A stretch of DNA of 64,000 bases from Fratercula arctica (lineage: Eukaryota; Chordata; Aves; Charadriiformes; Alcidae). Shown piece after piece: positions 35,715 through 47,036 of this stretch (position 1 is its first letter; each line of letters starts with the position of its first letter). The stretch is taken from contig CANTUZ010000001.1 of assembly GCA_947846985.1 (NCBI GenBank), positions 37,658,727 through 37,722,726 on the forward strand, given 5' to 3'. The notes beneath the pieces were generated by a model that ran no database searches, was not told where the DNA came from, and saw only the letters and a list, made by a program, of their open reading frames with translations. A program made the position numbers and the translations under genes.

Positions 35715-38700
35715 ATAGCTTAGAGATGAGAGGTCTCCATCTGTCTTTTGGCATTCCCTATTTTAATTTTCCAATTAAAAAAAGCCACCAATTCTGAAAG
35801 TTGTCATTTTGAACTTTTGGCTTTTTACTATCAAAAACGTCAATGGGAAAATCGTTAATTCTTGTTTTCCTCTCAAATAACAAATGAGGTTCTTCTTTCC
35901 TGCACTGACCCCCCCATTCCTATTAGAGTTTAGGATATTGGAGAGTTGCGAGCCCTGATTTTTTTCAGGCACCCATCTTTCCTTAATGTCATTTATATAG
36001 CCCAAAGTTGGCCCTCTGAAATCCATTCCCAGACCTTGGCATTGCTGTTGGAACATCACGACACCTTATTACCTTTCTTAAAAGCCTGTCTTACCACCCA
36101 AAAGCAGAATTTAGACATAATATGAAAGACTGCTATAGCTAGAAGGTCCATGTCTATTACATAACATCACTCATAAAAAATGGGATAGCTCCTTGGTGGA
36201 TAGTATAATGGAAAATACTTAAAATACTTTTTAGCGCCATTTTTTATTAGTTTCATATTTTTCAACAGTTTCTATGACTGACAAGGGTAGGATTGGAGAA
36301 TATCCCTGAAATGTTAAAGGAGTGATATGTGTTGTTACGACTTGTTTCAGTTCAACCCTGCAGCCCCAGCCCTAATACCTAAAGGAGCGGTAGCTGTACT
36401 CGTATGATCTTTGCTTGATAAGTAATTTCTTACACCTTAGTATTTCATGCTAAATGCTCACAACTTGACTAATCTAAAGCAGACAATAATTAATGAGGCA
36501 CGGAAAAGTGTTACTGATTTTTGAAATGTTTAAAAGAATATTTTCATGCACATTTCATTTAATGGTTGCTGCTGTTCTTGAGTGTTGTGTTAAAAATGTG
36601 CGAAACACAAGGAATAAACATAATGAGTAAGCTCAATTTAGATGAGACAAAGTCTTCAGAAACAGTGAATATAGTTTTTTTGTTCAAAGGCAAGAAGAGA
36701 GTATGTCAGCACTAAGTGAGGCTAGAATAGAGAAGTTATAGAAACTAAATTTCAAAGAAAATCAATTACAAACTGTGAGCAAACTAATTTGTGACGAGAG
36801 GAACTACACTGGACCAGCTCCCTTTTACTTGGCCCTAAAGCAAAGCCTTTAAAAATTCTTTTAATCTCTTGCCTACCTACATCTTCTCAAAGACTACCTT
36901 AACCTCCTATTGATCACTCCATTCAACCTGTTCCTATCTTTTCCAAACGCACTTCGCATTTGCACGGAGTTGGGACAAATTTCTCTGTTCAAACTAACAT
37001 AGTCTCACCTTTAATATGGCAATGACTTTTGTTACAAGAAATGCATCTTTAAGTTACTGGGATTTAAATGAAAGCCTTGAGTGCCTGTCATGGTGAAAAG
37101 AGAACAAAACTGTGGATCAGACTACTGACAGAAATCACCCAAGGTTTTTATGTAAGAGGAGAAACCTGTGAAGGTGTCTGATGGTTAATTCAGACTTAGG
37201 AGTTTGGCATCCTCCCTATTTCACTCGGAATTACAGTGGATCTCCTGTGTCTTCTCACACATCTTTCCCCAGATGAAGGTACATTTGGGAGTTCCTAGGA
37301 GACTACAAAATGGAAACTTCCAAAATAGAAACTTACTTTGTGGTCATTATTGATTTTTAGAGCACATGGTTTGAACCATTCTTAAAAAACTAAATGTGTA
37401 AGTCTATTAATTTCAAAATGGATAAATAACTTGACGTAATTTTAGTATTAATCAATAAGAAAATAATCTTCTCAATTATGCTAGGATGAAGGGGGTAAAA
37501 AGATAAATCTTGATCTACATGGATACTGAGTGGCAGTGGGTCTTCAGGCAGTGGCCAGAAATGTTATGCAGCCCAGGTGTTTAAGGGATTTCTCCCAAGG
37601 TACAAATAGGATAAACATCAGCTTTTTCTCTTCTTTTAAGTCAGGAAACGATCAGGAAATTACAATGAAAGTGGTTTGTTACTTGTTTTTTTTTTTTTTT
37701 TACTTTGTTCACAAGTATATTGTAGCTTGCCATTTCAAATCCTCTTTAGAGTTAACAGAGAGTCAAAAATGATGACTGTATAAGTTAGTGATCTGTGACA
37801 AGATACATAGAGGTCCATAGTCTAAAGCTATCCTCTGTTCAGCTGACGATAATTTATGTAGATCCCACGTACTAAACTGCCACTGCTGCCTTGGAGCAGT
37901 AGACACATTTAGTCTCCAAACCTGTCTGCGTAGCATCTACCTATAGATGAATACTGCTTTCAAGGTACACTTTGATAAAGAATTTCAGGAATATGCATAA
38001 AGACTGCTGCCATCAAAGGAAAGCCACTGGCAGCTGCAATGGATAATGATAAGTAATATGTTGGTGAAAATAACCAAAATGGAAAAGAAACACAATTTGC
38101 AGAAAAAAACCCACAGTAGGAAGCCTGTTACCTCTGGAAAATAAACCCCCCAACAAATCCAAACAACAAAGCAAGTCTTAAAGACTCACTTGATATTTAT
38201 GAGATTCTACTCACTGTGGTTCTAAATAAAACTTATGTTAAGTATTTACTATTTAGCATAAATATTTTAAAAAAAAACCCTATATAACTATATCTAGTAA
38301 TTGCCTCAAGAGTTTAACACTATTTCTTATCCACTATTCTTGATATTAAATGTTTACAAGTTATTCCCTAACTATTCTAGTAACTGCTACAAAACCATGC
38401 AATTTATATTTCCTATTTTTAGCCCAAACTTCCATTCCCAGGTTTATATCTGCAATCAGCGCATTGGTAGGTTGCATTGCCTGAAGGCAGAGCACAAATA
38501 TTTTGTAATGTCAGATCAAACCAATGGGAAAAATTGTCTTTCCCTCGTCACCTGTTGCACTTCTCTCCTTAGGCATCAATCTCCTTCTACAGGAAAGGGG
38601 GATCTACAGAGTCCTGCAAATGTTTTTGGGAGCAGAATAAAGATGAAAGGCTAGAGCTGAAAGTAAATTAGGTGGGTGTTAGTTTTAACATTTGAGTAGA

Positions 38701-38990
38701 AACATAATTTTCCCACATTCCTGTAACAGGTACCGGAGCAATGTCCTGGGGCAGTTCTTGCCCTCACAGATCTCAGTCACTGTCACAGTGGGCTGTCGTT
38801 CACTATTATCCAAAAGATTGCAAGAATACCATACAGCTCTCAGGCTCCTCTCGTTTTAAAATGTTTTTAAAACAAGTCTCTGGAGGGAATTAGGGCAACA
38901 GAGAGCGGTGCATGCTGTTGTTGCTATGACAGGTAAGAATGTAGTGATTTACTAACCTGGAAAAGTATTTATGAGAACTCCAAATCCTAA
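35715..38990. other. AT-rich noncoding (possibly intronic) DNA
   Basis: No gene or transposon recognised. A T18-type run lies near 37685-37702. Short open frames look random. Confidence 0.5.
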
Positions 38991-39099
38991 GTAGATCGAA
39001 AAAAGATTTACACAACATTGATGTCAGCTTAAAGATATCTGTCCTTCTTTATAGCATGGGTGCTTCTCAACGGGACAGAAGCAGACCTGATTGTGAAGT

Positions 39100-40381
39100 T
39101 TAACCTGTGTAAACTAACATCCAAGACTGCTTTCATGAATACGCTGGAGATTGGATGAAGCCGAATCATTTTAGTTCATGTAACTTTATTTGTTCAAGTC
39201 TTATTATTATGGTCCTTTCTTTCCTCTGACAAAGCTCTGCAGAAAACAGCGAAAAGCATGCTATCAAGGAGGCTGAAACGGTGTAGCAGGAAATAGTACA
39301 TTTTCAAGAACATACTCACACAAAACTAAATATTGGGAAATAAAGGCAGAGGAAAAGTGATTCATCTTCCCTTTGCTCTGCAAGATTGCATATATATTCC
39401 TTTGACAATTCTTCTCTCTCTCTTTATATGAAGCTCTAATTAATGCTATGTGCTTTCACTTAATTATTTCCTCTCTTTGGGATGGACTGTAATTGGGCCT
39501 TGCTCATGTGTGGAGAGAGATGGGATACAAAAAAAATGTTTCTACTCCTCACATGACCCAGCCATACGTGTATTTGACATCAACAACTGTACTTTGCAAG
39601 TGTGACAAATTGCTTCGAAAAGGAACCAGGATTTCAACAGAGTCTAAAAGAGGAATTCTTTTTTAAAGACGGCTATTACTGACTCTTCCAAATATCACTG
39701 AATTATCGTATGAGACAAATTTGAGACACATTGGCACGGGTAATTAATCCAGTCATTGTGAATTCAAAATGCTGTGTTTAACATTATTAATGGCATGCAT
39801 TTTTTCACGTGATTAACATATTTACTGCCCTATATTCTAACAGTTAAGACTCTTAGCAGCCACTTTGGTATGTAAAAAACATCAGAAGCCAACTGTAGCA
39901 TTTCCAGTTTCCTCATTTCCTAATCAGTTGCACGCAATTAATGTTTAGCGATAACCAGCTAACAGAAGTTAATCTTGTTATCTAAGAAAGGATTTTTTTA
40001 ATTTCAAGAAATCTAAGACACAACATATCTTTGCACTTAACAGAAGAAACCTCTCTCTCACTTACAGAGGAACTTAGAAAATTTTAAGTAGAATATGAAA
40101 AAAATAAGAGAGATTGAAAAAACCAACCTCTTCCTTACCCTCACTGTGAAATCAAGGCATAAGGCAGTAAGACCTCCCAAGCCACTGAAACAAAGGATTT
40201 TTACACATAGACTTGGTTTTCCTTCGTCTGTTCTGATTTACGAAGCAGCCTTGCAAATGTGTTTAGCTCAAAAGGTGATATTATAAAAAAATTGGTTAGA
40301 GATCATCATGGTATATTAATTATGCAAAAGAAGCCAAACCGATTTTAATCAGAAAAAGCAGACTCCAAACAGGAAAAATCT

Positions 40382-40419
<38 letters not shown>

Positions 40420-41200
40420 ACAGAGACGGTTAAGAAAACATTTATGGTAATGCCAGAGCATCTGCTGATTACAGGCAAAGCTGCAGGAAGCCAACATTAA
40501 ATCAGTGAACCATCTTGACAGCTTCTGGGTACTCGAGTTTAATTCTAATAATAATTTGCTGTGAAATTTATCCAAATCTGAAAATTAGCCAGAAAATGTT
40601 TACAAAGGATATAGGTAAAAGAGTAAATACAGCAGATACCAAATTGATTTCTGTCTGAAAAAACATACCTAAAATAGATGTTTGGCATTCAGACATTTCA
40701 GAGCTGCATGTAAATTGGTAAACCTCTAAAACCTCTAAGAAAAATACCCTCTAACAGTGCTTTAGAAACAGAATATAATTTTATCATTCATTTCCTATTG
40801 ATTGTGACCTATCACTTTTTTTTTGTTTAGAATGGTTAGCATGCTTGTTTGTTTAATATAAACACAGATTAGCCATTTGAAGAAGGTCTGCACCATTTAA
40901 AATTAATTTTTAATTCCTGACACCTGAGGATTCTACACAGAACAATATACTTCATTGTAAAGCTTTAATTGATGCATCTATGTGCTGCAGAGGGTGATTA
41001 CTTGAATAATAAGAGACGTGTGATCTGGTTGCTAAGCAAATGTGAGTAAGAGAAAAAGCCCAAGAAACGACGTAACAATGAATCAAGGTGTGATGACAGG
41101 ATAATTATTCTATGAACTGTCATGTTGAAGGACTCGCAGAACATTGACCTGCACACGATCACACATCAGAAGATTGCCTGAGGGGTAATTAAAATAATAA
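39100..41200. promoter_or_regulatory. Candidate conserved noncoding blocks
   Basis: Repeat-free except for the poly-T at 40384-40418. It has clusters of TAATTA/ATTAAT cores, GATTAACAT and CAATTAATG around 39740-39960 and 40960-41190. The texture resembles developmental enhancers. Inference from base pattern only. Confidence 0.25.
40384..40418. repeat. Poly-T run of about 35
   Basis: The longest homopolymer in the window. Read on the minus strand it is a poly-A following ...ACCGTCTCTGTC. CR1 does not make poly-A tails, so this is either an expanded simple repeat or the tail of an unrecognised retrocopy. Confidence 0.95.
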
Positions 41201-41542
41201 TATACAAGTCCAGTCAGTCACAAAGAGAAAAATACATGCTTAACTTCTTTCTCTGTAGCATGCATGGTCAAATGCATTCTCATGTTAAATGTAAACGTTT
41301 GAACAGTGCAAGAATTCTGAGGACAACAGATTACAGCAAAGACCGCTGAAGTTTATCTGAATTAGCGTTAATGCTTTTCCTTCTTCAGTTACTCTGGCCA
41401 TTCATCTAAATATTGTTCATACTATGACACAATTAAAGCATTAAAAAACCTGTAAACTGACTTTCTGAAGGAAGCTGGAAAAAAATGGAATCCTTTCAAA
41501 ACATGTTTAAGTTTGTAACATAATATGTTAAAAAGGAATTAC

Positions 41543-42110
41543 TGTTGTGGTGGGTTGACCCTGCCCAACAGCCAAACAGCCATCCGGCCGCTTGGTCACT
41601 CCCCTTTTCCATGGGTGAGGAAAAAATAGAAGGAAGGCGAGAAGACTCGTGGATAGAGATAATGACAATTTCATACACATAGCAAAAGCTGTGCATGCTA
41701 GCAAAGCAAAATAAGGAGTTCATTCACTATTTTCCATTGGCAGGCAGACGTCCAGCCACCTCCTGGATAGCAGGGCCTCAGCTGCTTGGGAAGACAAACG
41801 CCATAACCATGAACATTCCCCCTTTCTCCCCTGTTCTCTCAGTTTTTATCGCTGACCATGACAACATACGGTATGGAGCATCGGTCTGGGTGGGCTGTGC
41901 TGGTTATGTCTCCTCCCAACCTCTTGCCCGCCCCCAGCCTCCTTGTTGTGTGTGTTTCGGGAATGGAGGGAAAGACAGCCTTGCCGCTGTGCAAGCCCTG
42001 CTCAGCAACAGCCAAAACACTGGCGTGAAATCACCACTGTTTTAGTCACTAATACAAAGCACAGCACGCTGTGGGCTGCCATGAAGAAAGTGAACTCCAT
42101 ACCAGGCACA
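41543..42110 (-). mobile_element. Solo endogenous retrovirus LTR, antisense
   Basis: A 568-bp element running from TGTTGTGGTGGGTTGACC on the plus strand to CATACCAGGCACA, so it has TG...CA ends. The internal block order matches a common avian LTR read in reverse: CCGCTTGGTCACTCC, AGACTCGTGGATAGAGATAA, a TATA-type block (TTTTTATCGC on plus, giving GATAAAAA on minus) near 41846, CATACGGTATGGAGCATC, TCTCCTCCCAACC, and AGTGAACTCCATACC. No viral coding sequence flanks it. I do not see a convincing target duplication, so the boundaries may be off by a few bases or the copy is old. Open frames here (41695-42045, 41943-42221) are LTR artefacts. Confidence 0.85.
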
Positions 42111-42214
42111 CCCAGTAAGACTGCAGATATTCTAACAACTCTGTACTTAGTTGCCACCGTACATCTAAATTTGATGAAAGCTTCTCCCATGGCAGTGTTA
42201 AGACTTTCAAGGCA

Positions 42215-42587
42215 GACTTAGAGAAGGCTATGAGGAGACCTTATAGTGGCCTTCCAGTACCTAAAGGGGGCCTACAGGAAGGATGGGGAGGGACTCTTTA
42301 TCAGGGAGTGTTATGATAGGACACGGGGTAATGGCCTCAAATTGAAAGAGGGCAGATTTAGATTGGATATCAGGAAAAAACTCTTTACTGTGAGGGTCGT
42401 GAGACACTGGAACAGGTTGCCCAGGGAAGTTGTCAATGCCACATCCCTGGAAGTGTTCAAGGCCAGGCTGGATGGGGCTTTGAGCAGCCTGGTCTAGTGG
42501 GAGGTGTCCCTGCCCATGGCAGGGGAGTTAGAACTCGATGATCTTTATGGTCTCTTCCAACCCAAACCACTCTGTGATTCTGTGATG
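42215..42587 (+). mobile_element. CR1 LINE, 5'-truncated, sense
   Basis: The 3' end of CR1, from the ORF2 C-terminal coding part (GAGGAGACCTTATAGTGGCC onward) through the short 3' UTR to decayed octamers (TCTGTGATTCTGTGATG near 42571-42587). It is very similar in layout to the 20.6 kb copy but shorter at the 5' end. It inserted or survives between two retroviral LTRs. Confidence 0.96.
42246..42497 (+). pseudogene. CR1 ORF2 C-terminal remnant
   Basis: An uninterrupted frame of 83 codons encodes the C-terminal end of the CR1 endonuclease/reverse-transcriptase polyprotein. It contains the family motif F-Q-Y-L-K-G near the start, T-R-G-N-G in the middle, then R-H-W-N-R-L-P-R-E and F-K-A-R-L-D-G-A-L-S just before the natural stop at 42495-42497. 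The catalytic domains are absent because the copy is 5'-truncated, so no enzyme can be made. The initial Met is incidental, as the frame simply continues the LINE reading frame. The lack of stops, unlike the 20.6 kb copy, fits a younger copy. Confidence 0.85.
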
Positions 42588-42854
42588 ATTCCATTTCTCT
42601 CTTTAAGGCTTTTGTTCAGTTGTTTACTGTATCAGTTCATATTGACATACATCCCTCTACAAGCTTCAAGCACATACCCCGTGATCACGTCCCAGCATTG
42701 TATTCTGCGTGCCCTCCTCACACGTAGATGTATAACACACTTGAACTTCCTTTAAACCAGCCATAGTCAGCCTTGTTCTTGGCAGAAACATTTTTTGCAC
42801 TGTCTGTGCTCTTCGACCTGCTTTTTGGGTGAGCTTTGCCAGTTGTGTGGCATC
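42588..42854. other. Short unique spacer between CR1 and LTR
   Basis: About 270 bp without a recognised repeat or gene. It ends in the left copy of the LTR target duplication. Confidence 0.6.
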
Positions 42855-42860
42855 ACCGAT
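42855..42860. repeat. Left target-site duplication (ACCGAT)
   Basis: Six bases directly abutting the 5' TG of the LTR, repeated exactly after its 3' CA. Confidence 0.85.
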
Positions 42861-43245
42861 TGTTGGGGGATACGGCGGGTCCATAGACCCCTTGACAGAA
42901 GATACAGAGATTGCAGTGTATCCATAAGAAGGCCACGAGTTGCATCATATAAGGACAATGTAACAAAAAGAGGAAGAAGAAGATTGCCTCAGAGAACAAG
43001 GAGAAACTAGGCTGTGAGAAAGCCGGATTTTGAGCAACGTAGACAGGATTTCGATAACCAATCACATTGTAGCTACGAGCGCGCGTGCTATGTAACCTAA
43101 CCAATTGAAAGCGTAGAAAGAATGCGTGAACGGCGCGTGAACAAAAGATCAGATATATAAGAAAGCTAAGCTTGCAATAAAAAGAAGAGCTCAACTTAAC
43201 CCTTAAGGAGAGTCTTGTCGTTTGTCCGTCTCAATGGAAACGACA
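42861..43245 (+). mobile_element. Solo LTR of an ERVK/alpharetrovirus-like element
   Basis: A 385-bp element with TG...CA ends (TGTTGGGGGATACGG at the left, CAATGGAAACGACA at the right), bounded by a perfect 6-bp target duplication. Its promoter architecture is intact on the plus strand. CCAAT boxes lie near 43059-43063 and 43101-43105, a TATA box (ATATATAAG) at 43153-43161, and a polyadenylation signal (AATAAA) at 43176-43181. A short R/U5 with GTCTTGTCGTTTGTCCGTC follows. A 6-bp duplication is typical of beta- and alpharetrovirus integrases, hence the class call. No internal gag, pol or env remains, so it is the product of LTR-LTR recombination. Family name not determinable by eye. Confidence 0.9.
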
Positions 43246-43251
43246 ACCGAT
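43246..43251. repeat. Right target-site duplication (ACCGAT)
   Basis: Exact copy of the bases at 42855-42860, immediately following the LTR. Confidence 0.85.
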
Positions 43252-46200
43252 GGTTACTTCTTTGCAACTGTACTGATTATAGATGCCTACTCAGTGTAGA
43301 CAAAAAAACCCACAAAACAACCTATTTCCAGAACCCCAGTCTGTGATGGAAACCACTTGATTGCTCAGAAAAAGAATAAATTCAGAAATCTCGTTATTTT
43401 TTTTCCCCAGTGTTATTCCCTATGTAACTGGAGATACTGGAAGACAGCCAATTTGGAGTTGTTCTGCGGATACTTTTCAAAAATTTAAGGCCACTGAGAA
43501 TATCTGAAAAGGTTTTTTTGGAACACAAGACAAGCATCCAGTTTACATGTACAAAATTCATACAGACCAGGATGTCCATAGGTTACTCTCACGCTGGTAT
43601 ACAGGCATGATCATTGCACAATTCTAAAGAAGAAAATTCTTTTTCTCCCACCATATTCTAGAGATGCTAAAAACACCTTTTAGGAAACACACTACATATA
43701 ATAATTATCATAATGACACTTCTTTCTAGAACGAATATGTTCTGTAAACACATTTTAAGCTCATCAATGAAGTTACTCGTACTAAATATGCTAGAGTTAT
43801 TCTCAAATCTCTCCTAGCATCTTCATTAATGCTCATTTCAAAAGAGTAATGCTACACCCAAAGAGCTTTAAATGCTAAGAAGGAAAACAAATGCTATTGA
43901 AAAATCTCCCAATGTTCAGCAGCTCACTGTGGTCCAAGTAAAATTTATTAAAATGCGAATCTCAAGCACATTAGTATTAATTTCAAAGTAACATCCTATA
44001 GAAGAAATATAATTTTCAGTTGTGTAATAAAATAATATCACTTACAAATCTATATTCTCAACATTAATCAGCAGCGATGTGAATAACAATTCAGCAGACT
44101 CCAAAGACATTTGCAAAAATTTTGGAGAAAAAATAGCAGGATAGATATTTATATATTTTTACTCCAGAAACATCTTAACTGAGGAAAACTATGGGAAGGG
44201 AGAATATCCTCTACCTCTAAGAATTCAGCTATTGCAATCAAGAATTTATCTGACATATTCTCTTAAAAATGTTCACTTCTTCTGAGCTTAATAACCATAC
44301 AGATTTTTTTCCGTAAGTTAAGCTTGAAATAAGGACAGTTTCAATAAACTGAAGTGAATGTATAAATTTAACTCTTTTGTTATCTAGAGTGTAAGAGTAT
44401 ACAGCTTAAACCAAAAGTTTGACTACATTTGTGTAGGTGCATTTCCCTTTTCTTTAATAAACATTTTTGCTATGGTAATGAATACTCCAAAATTTTCTCA
44501 GTTAAATTTCAGACCAGAAACCACAAATCTAACCAGGCTTATAAAAACTACAACTATGAAATGTTTAAAATTTGTTGACTACAGACACGTATGTATTGCA
44601 GCTACAGAAATAAAAACTAGCTGTTTTCTTCAATGTTGTATAAAATTATTTGAAACAAGAGCGCGTTTAGTCCTGTGCATCCTTGTGCCTGACCAAAGGC
44701 CGTTGATCCCAACGTGAGATTCACTGGACCGAATGAATTTGTGCTGGTTGCCTTAGGCTCCCTTCACAGTCAATGAGGAGAAACAAGCACTTCTAAACTG
44801 CGCTTCATTTCACCCTAATGTAGATACTTCAAGCAGGTAAAGAGAGCTTACAGTAACTAACTCAGATGTGAATGCCTGCACTCCAGACATCTAAAGGTAA
44901 CTTCTGTATCTGGAACCTTCCGAATTTTGACTGCAGTGAAGTCTGCATAAAAGGTGGACTTCCTAGTCTGAACAGTGACAGCAGGTTGTAGAGATCATAT
45001 GTTCTCTGCGAGGTAGGACAGGGTGCAGATTTGGTGATTTCAAGGCCTGAAGAACATTATGGGTATTGGTCTCGCCACCTATTTAACACAAGCTATAGCA
45101 TTTCACAAAGCTTTTTCTGGCTGCATAAAGAACAGAATTGAAATGAATGATATTCTGGTTGCTACAGTCATCAGTTTGGATACAAACAGGGGAACTCAAT
45201 TTTGTATATAAATTACTGACAAGTACTGTAGATGTGAAAATTGTCATTATCAAGGACACTGCTCAGCCATTAGCTATCACAATTTTTTCCTTTTTAAAAA
45301 ACCTTCATGTTCACTAACCTTTTTCTTAAGTAGACATAGATCTTACAGTTGTTTAGGTTCCTGTCTCTTACAGATTTGTCATACCCATATTTTTCTTTAG
45401 CTTTGCAAGTTTCTGACAAGCCTGAAACATATTCTGGATTTAAAAGCAGCCTATAAAAAATAAATGATTCCTCCTTCCGTACTGGTATATGAAATCCTAC
45501 CCTTCACATGAAAATCATCACTGCTTTGAACTGAAGGTGGCTTAGATTTAGTCCTGGCCATGCAAAACTGATAAACTCCAGTAGTGCACATTCAAACTTA
45601 AGAATTTCACATCCACGGAGGACTATGTGTTTAAGTTTAGTCTTTAGGGATGAAAATATAAATGTGATGTTTTGTATGGCAAGGCAACTATGTGATTTTT
45701 AGATATTACTCAGTCCTGTGTGTTTGAATTTTTATTAAGTAAGATAGCTAGCTTAGTAGATGAAAGAAAAGTGATTTGAGTCCCATAAAAATATTTTATG
45801 AACTCTCTCTCAAAAAAAATCCCATAACAGTACTTATGCAGAGTATGCAGCAAGTTTAAAAAAAGGATAAAAGTAGTATGTAGTGATAAAAACTATAACA
45901 GTACCTGTTATTCAACACTACTTTAATTCATATAGTCTCATCGCCATTCAAAATAAGCAATAAACAAAATATTTTAATTGGATCTTATCATCATATTTTA
46001 TGCATATATTACAGATTATTTGCCTCTCGCTTGTAAACATACTAAATATGATGTTAAATTTGAATAATTCCATAAAACATAGAGCTAAAAAGTTAGTAAG
46101 GAAAAGCATTACAGTTCCAACATGGGAAAGGCAAGAATAATTAAAAAACCCAACACATAAGGGTATTTTTGGTATGAAATAAACACATACAGTGTGTTTC

Positions 46201-46972
46201 TCAATCTTAGTACTCAATCTTTTGAAAAGACTACTCTGATTAGCTTTTTACCCTATATACCATCTTCCATTCCGAAAAAAATGTGAACGAGCTATACCCA
46301 TCAGAATTAAAACAGAAATGCCATTTCCCTCATCACATTATGCAGAGCTCCGTTTTCTTTCATGCATGTAGGAATGATTGTGATGCATAAAGATCCAGCT
46401 GAAATGTATTTCAAATTTAGGAGACACCTTTCTTATGGGCAAGTTCATAAACTATTTGTAGGTGGCTGAGGTTGTTTTGTACTGTACTAACTATCTAAAC
46501 TACATAATTTTTGAGTGTAACACAATGTGTGGGATGTTGTCTACAGATCCTGTGCAGGCACTAGCACTGTACTTCACTAAAATAAAATCTTGGTGGAGTA
46601 CGGTAGCCCCAGTGCAGAATCATTATGCCTGACTCTGCAGGACAATAATGGCAAAGAGATTGCACTGTCAAGGGACTAGTCAAGGGAAAAAGGCAATCTT
46701 CAGAACACAATTAAAAGCACATACTTTAGATACGTATTGCCTTCTTTTGATTAGAGAGGGCGCCTAGCTTAGATTAGTTTTAAATAGATAGTGAGGGCAG
46801 GCAAATCAGATCCCATGTAATTGAGCAGAATACAGCTACATCAGACCGTGAACTTTATTTACCTGCTTTACACCTCTCTAAACCTGCCTGAGAACTGCCA
46901 GCTTTGAATGTTAATTTCTGACCAATATTCTTTAAAAACTGTTTTTTCAAACAGAAGTGTTGTCAGAGTTAG
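43252..46972. other. AT-rich noncoding (possibly intronic) DNA
   Basis: No gene or transposon recognised. Near 44740-44780 a 'GGCTCCCTTCACAGTCAATG' type block weakly resembles an old amniote repeat. The frame at 44472-44717 has no domain. Confidence 0.5.
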
Positions 46973-47036
46973 GCTGATCGTTGGACTAGATGATCTGAAA
47001 GGCCCCTTCCAACCTAGGTGATTCTATGATTCTATG
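46973..47036 (+). mobile_element. CR1 LINE 3' tail, sense
   Basis: About 64 bp: GTTGGACTAGATGATCTGAA, AGGCCCCTTCCAACCTAGG, then two octamers (ATTCTATGATTCTATG). This is an extreme 5' truncation that leaves only the 3' UTR end. Confidence 0.9.

Noticed and set aside
39008..39037. 30-nt minus-strand segment between consensus-like splice sites
   Set aside because: Too short, and a chance microexon cannot be distinguished from noise without transcripts.
40139..40184. 46-nt minus-strand segment flanked by a good acceptor (TTTGTTTCAG) and donor (GTAAGG)
   Set aside because: It is open in only one frame and too short to judge. Splice-like pairs at this spacing are common in AT-rich DNA.
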